A stretch of 14,709 nucleotides of DNA from an uncultured Persicitalea sp. (lineage in GTDB: Bacteria > Bacteroidota > Bacteroidia > Cytophagales > Spirosomataceae). A model generated the notes under the pieces. It saw only the letters and a list, made by a program, of their open reading frames with translations, was not told where the DNA came from and made no database searches. The translations under genes and the position numbers were made by a program. Of this stretch, positions 14,322-14,709 are shown one piece after another. Numbering within the stretch: the first letter of the stretch is position 1; every line of letters starts with the position of its first letter. The stretch lies in the NCBI GenBank assembly GCA_950075905.1, contig CATMVR010000039.1:1-14709 (forward strand), in the 5' to 3' direction.

Positions 14322-14709
14322 ATGCCGGGCCGAGTGGCCCTGTCTGTTCTGCTCTTGTGGAGCGTGAGCTTTCAGGCTATTTCGCAGCAGTACGACACTA
14401 CCGCTGCGCCGCTGAAAGTCAAAACGCTGATTGTGCCCGCGGCGCTGGCTACGAGTGGACTGGTGGTACAGGGAAACATCAGCCGGCAGCTGCAGCAGCA
14501 GGTAGTCAACCGCTATCCGGGAGGGGTACGTACTACGGTAGATAGCTATATACCCTATGCCCCGCTGGCGCTGAGCCTCGGGTTGAGTGCGTCGGGCGTA
14601 AAGGGGAAACACCCCTTCGGCGAGCAACTGCTATTGGCCGTTATTTCCATGGTAGCCGCCCAGGGAACGACTACTATTCTGAAAAGCATCGCGAAGTACC
14701 CCCGGCCTA
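14322..14709 (+). CDS. PAP2-family phosphatase, N-terminal part (runs off the window)
   Basis: This frame is open from ATG 14322 to the right edge of the window (129 codons) and continues beyond. It begins with a signal-peptide-like segment, MPGRVALSVLLLWSVSFQAI then SQQYD. It continues with LKVKTLIVPAALATSGLVVQ, a spacer, SYIPYAPLALSLGLSASGVK, and a hydrophobic stretch LLLAVISMVAAQGTTTI. At the very end is K-SIAKYP-RP (121-129), an exact KX6RP, which is the first motif of PAP2 (type 2 phosphatidic acid phosphatase) enzymes. The layout matches Bacteroidota PAP2 proteins with N-terminal signal peptides, which may dephosphorylate undecaprenyl pyrophosphate, lipid A or phospholipids in the envelope. 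A GTG at 14292 is an in-frame alternative start. It follows kdsA by 94 bases in the same direction. The other PAP2 motifs lie outside the window, so activity cannot be judged. Confidence 0.8.
   Translation, partial: MPGRVALSVLLLWSVSFQAISQQYDTTAAPLKVKTLIVPAALATSGLVVQGNISRQLQQQVVNRYPGGVRTTVDSYIPYAPLALSLGLSASGVKGKHPFGEQLLLAVISMVAAQGTTTILKSIAKYPRP

Noticed and set aside
1..14709. CRISPR arrays, tRNA or rRNA genes, insertion sequences, phage genes
   Set aside because: No spaced direct repeats, cloverleaf, rRNA-like sequence, transposase or phage structural motif was seen on either strand.

Overview
Apart from its first ~710 bases, this window looks like a chromosomal segment from a Bacteroidota bacterium of the Cytophagales type (a Spirosomaceae or Dyadobacter-like relative; the exact genus cannot be read from the sequence). 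The reasons are the order acpP-fabF-rnc, genes without Shine-Dalgarno sequences, several upstream elements matching the Bacteroidota -7 promoter TAnnTTTG, a SPOR lipoprotein, a signal-peptide PAP2 phosphatase and intermediate GC content. The gene content is mostly housekeeping and envelope metabolism. I found no phage, transposon, CRISPR array, tRNA or rRNA, and no convincing undescribed system.

The left end (1 to about 710) is different. It is very GC-rich and encodes, on the minus strand, part of a modular type I polyketide synthase (end of a ketosynthase and start of an acyltransferase domain), of the kind found in actinobacteria or myxobacteria. It stops abruptly inside a tryptophan 2,3-dioxygenase gene on the plus strand that lacks its N-terminal part. 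The two gene fragments share a stretch of about 8 to 14 bases at the join (702-716), and both are cut in mid-gene. The simplest reading is a chimeric contig or clone rather than a natural insertion.

From 708 to 5314 the plus strand carries the dioxygenase remnant, a bestrophin-type channel (1366-2259) ended by a strong terminator, then a close-packed trio: a Vat/CatB-type acetyltransferase (2400-3035), a zinc-free medium-chain reductase (3056-4018) and a secreted SGNH hydrolase with a LamG-like domain (4052-5314). murB (5326-6342, minus) faces this trio. Divergently from murB run a SPOR-domain lipoprotein (6453-7025) and gmd for GDP-mannose 4,6-dehydratase (7125-8237).

Between gmd and the convergent degP-like protease (8409-9935, minus) lie an imperfect inverted repeat and a perfect 46-base palindrome that should terminate transcription both ways. 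Upstream on the minus strand are an Hsp20 chaperone (10146-10577), a 306-base AT-rich gap, and the fatty-acid/RNA cluster rnc (10884-11630), fabF (11652-12905) and acpP (12950-13186), transcribed acpP first. On the plus strand, divergent from acpP, are kdsA (13415-14227) and the start of a PAP2 phosphatase (14322 to the window end). murB, gmd, kdsA and the PAP2 gene all concern peptidoglycan, sugar-nucleotide or lipopolysaccharide metabolism; degP and hsp20 are protein quality control; acpP and fabF supply acyl chains.
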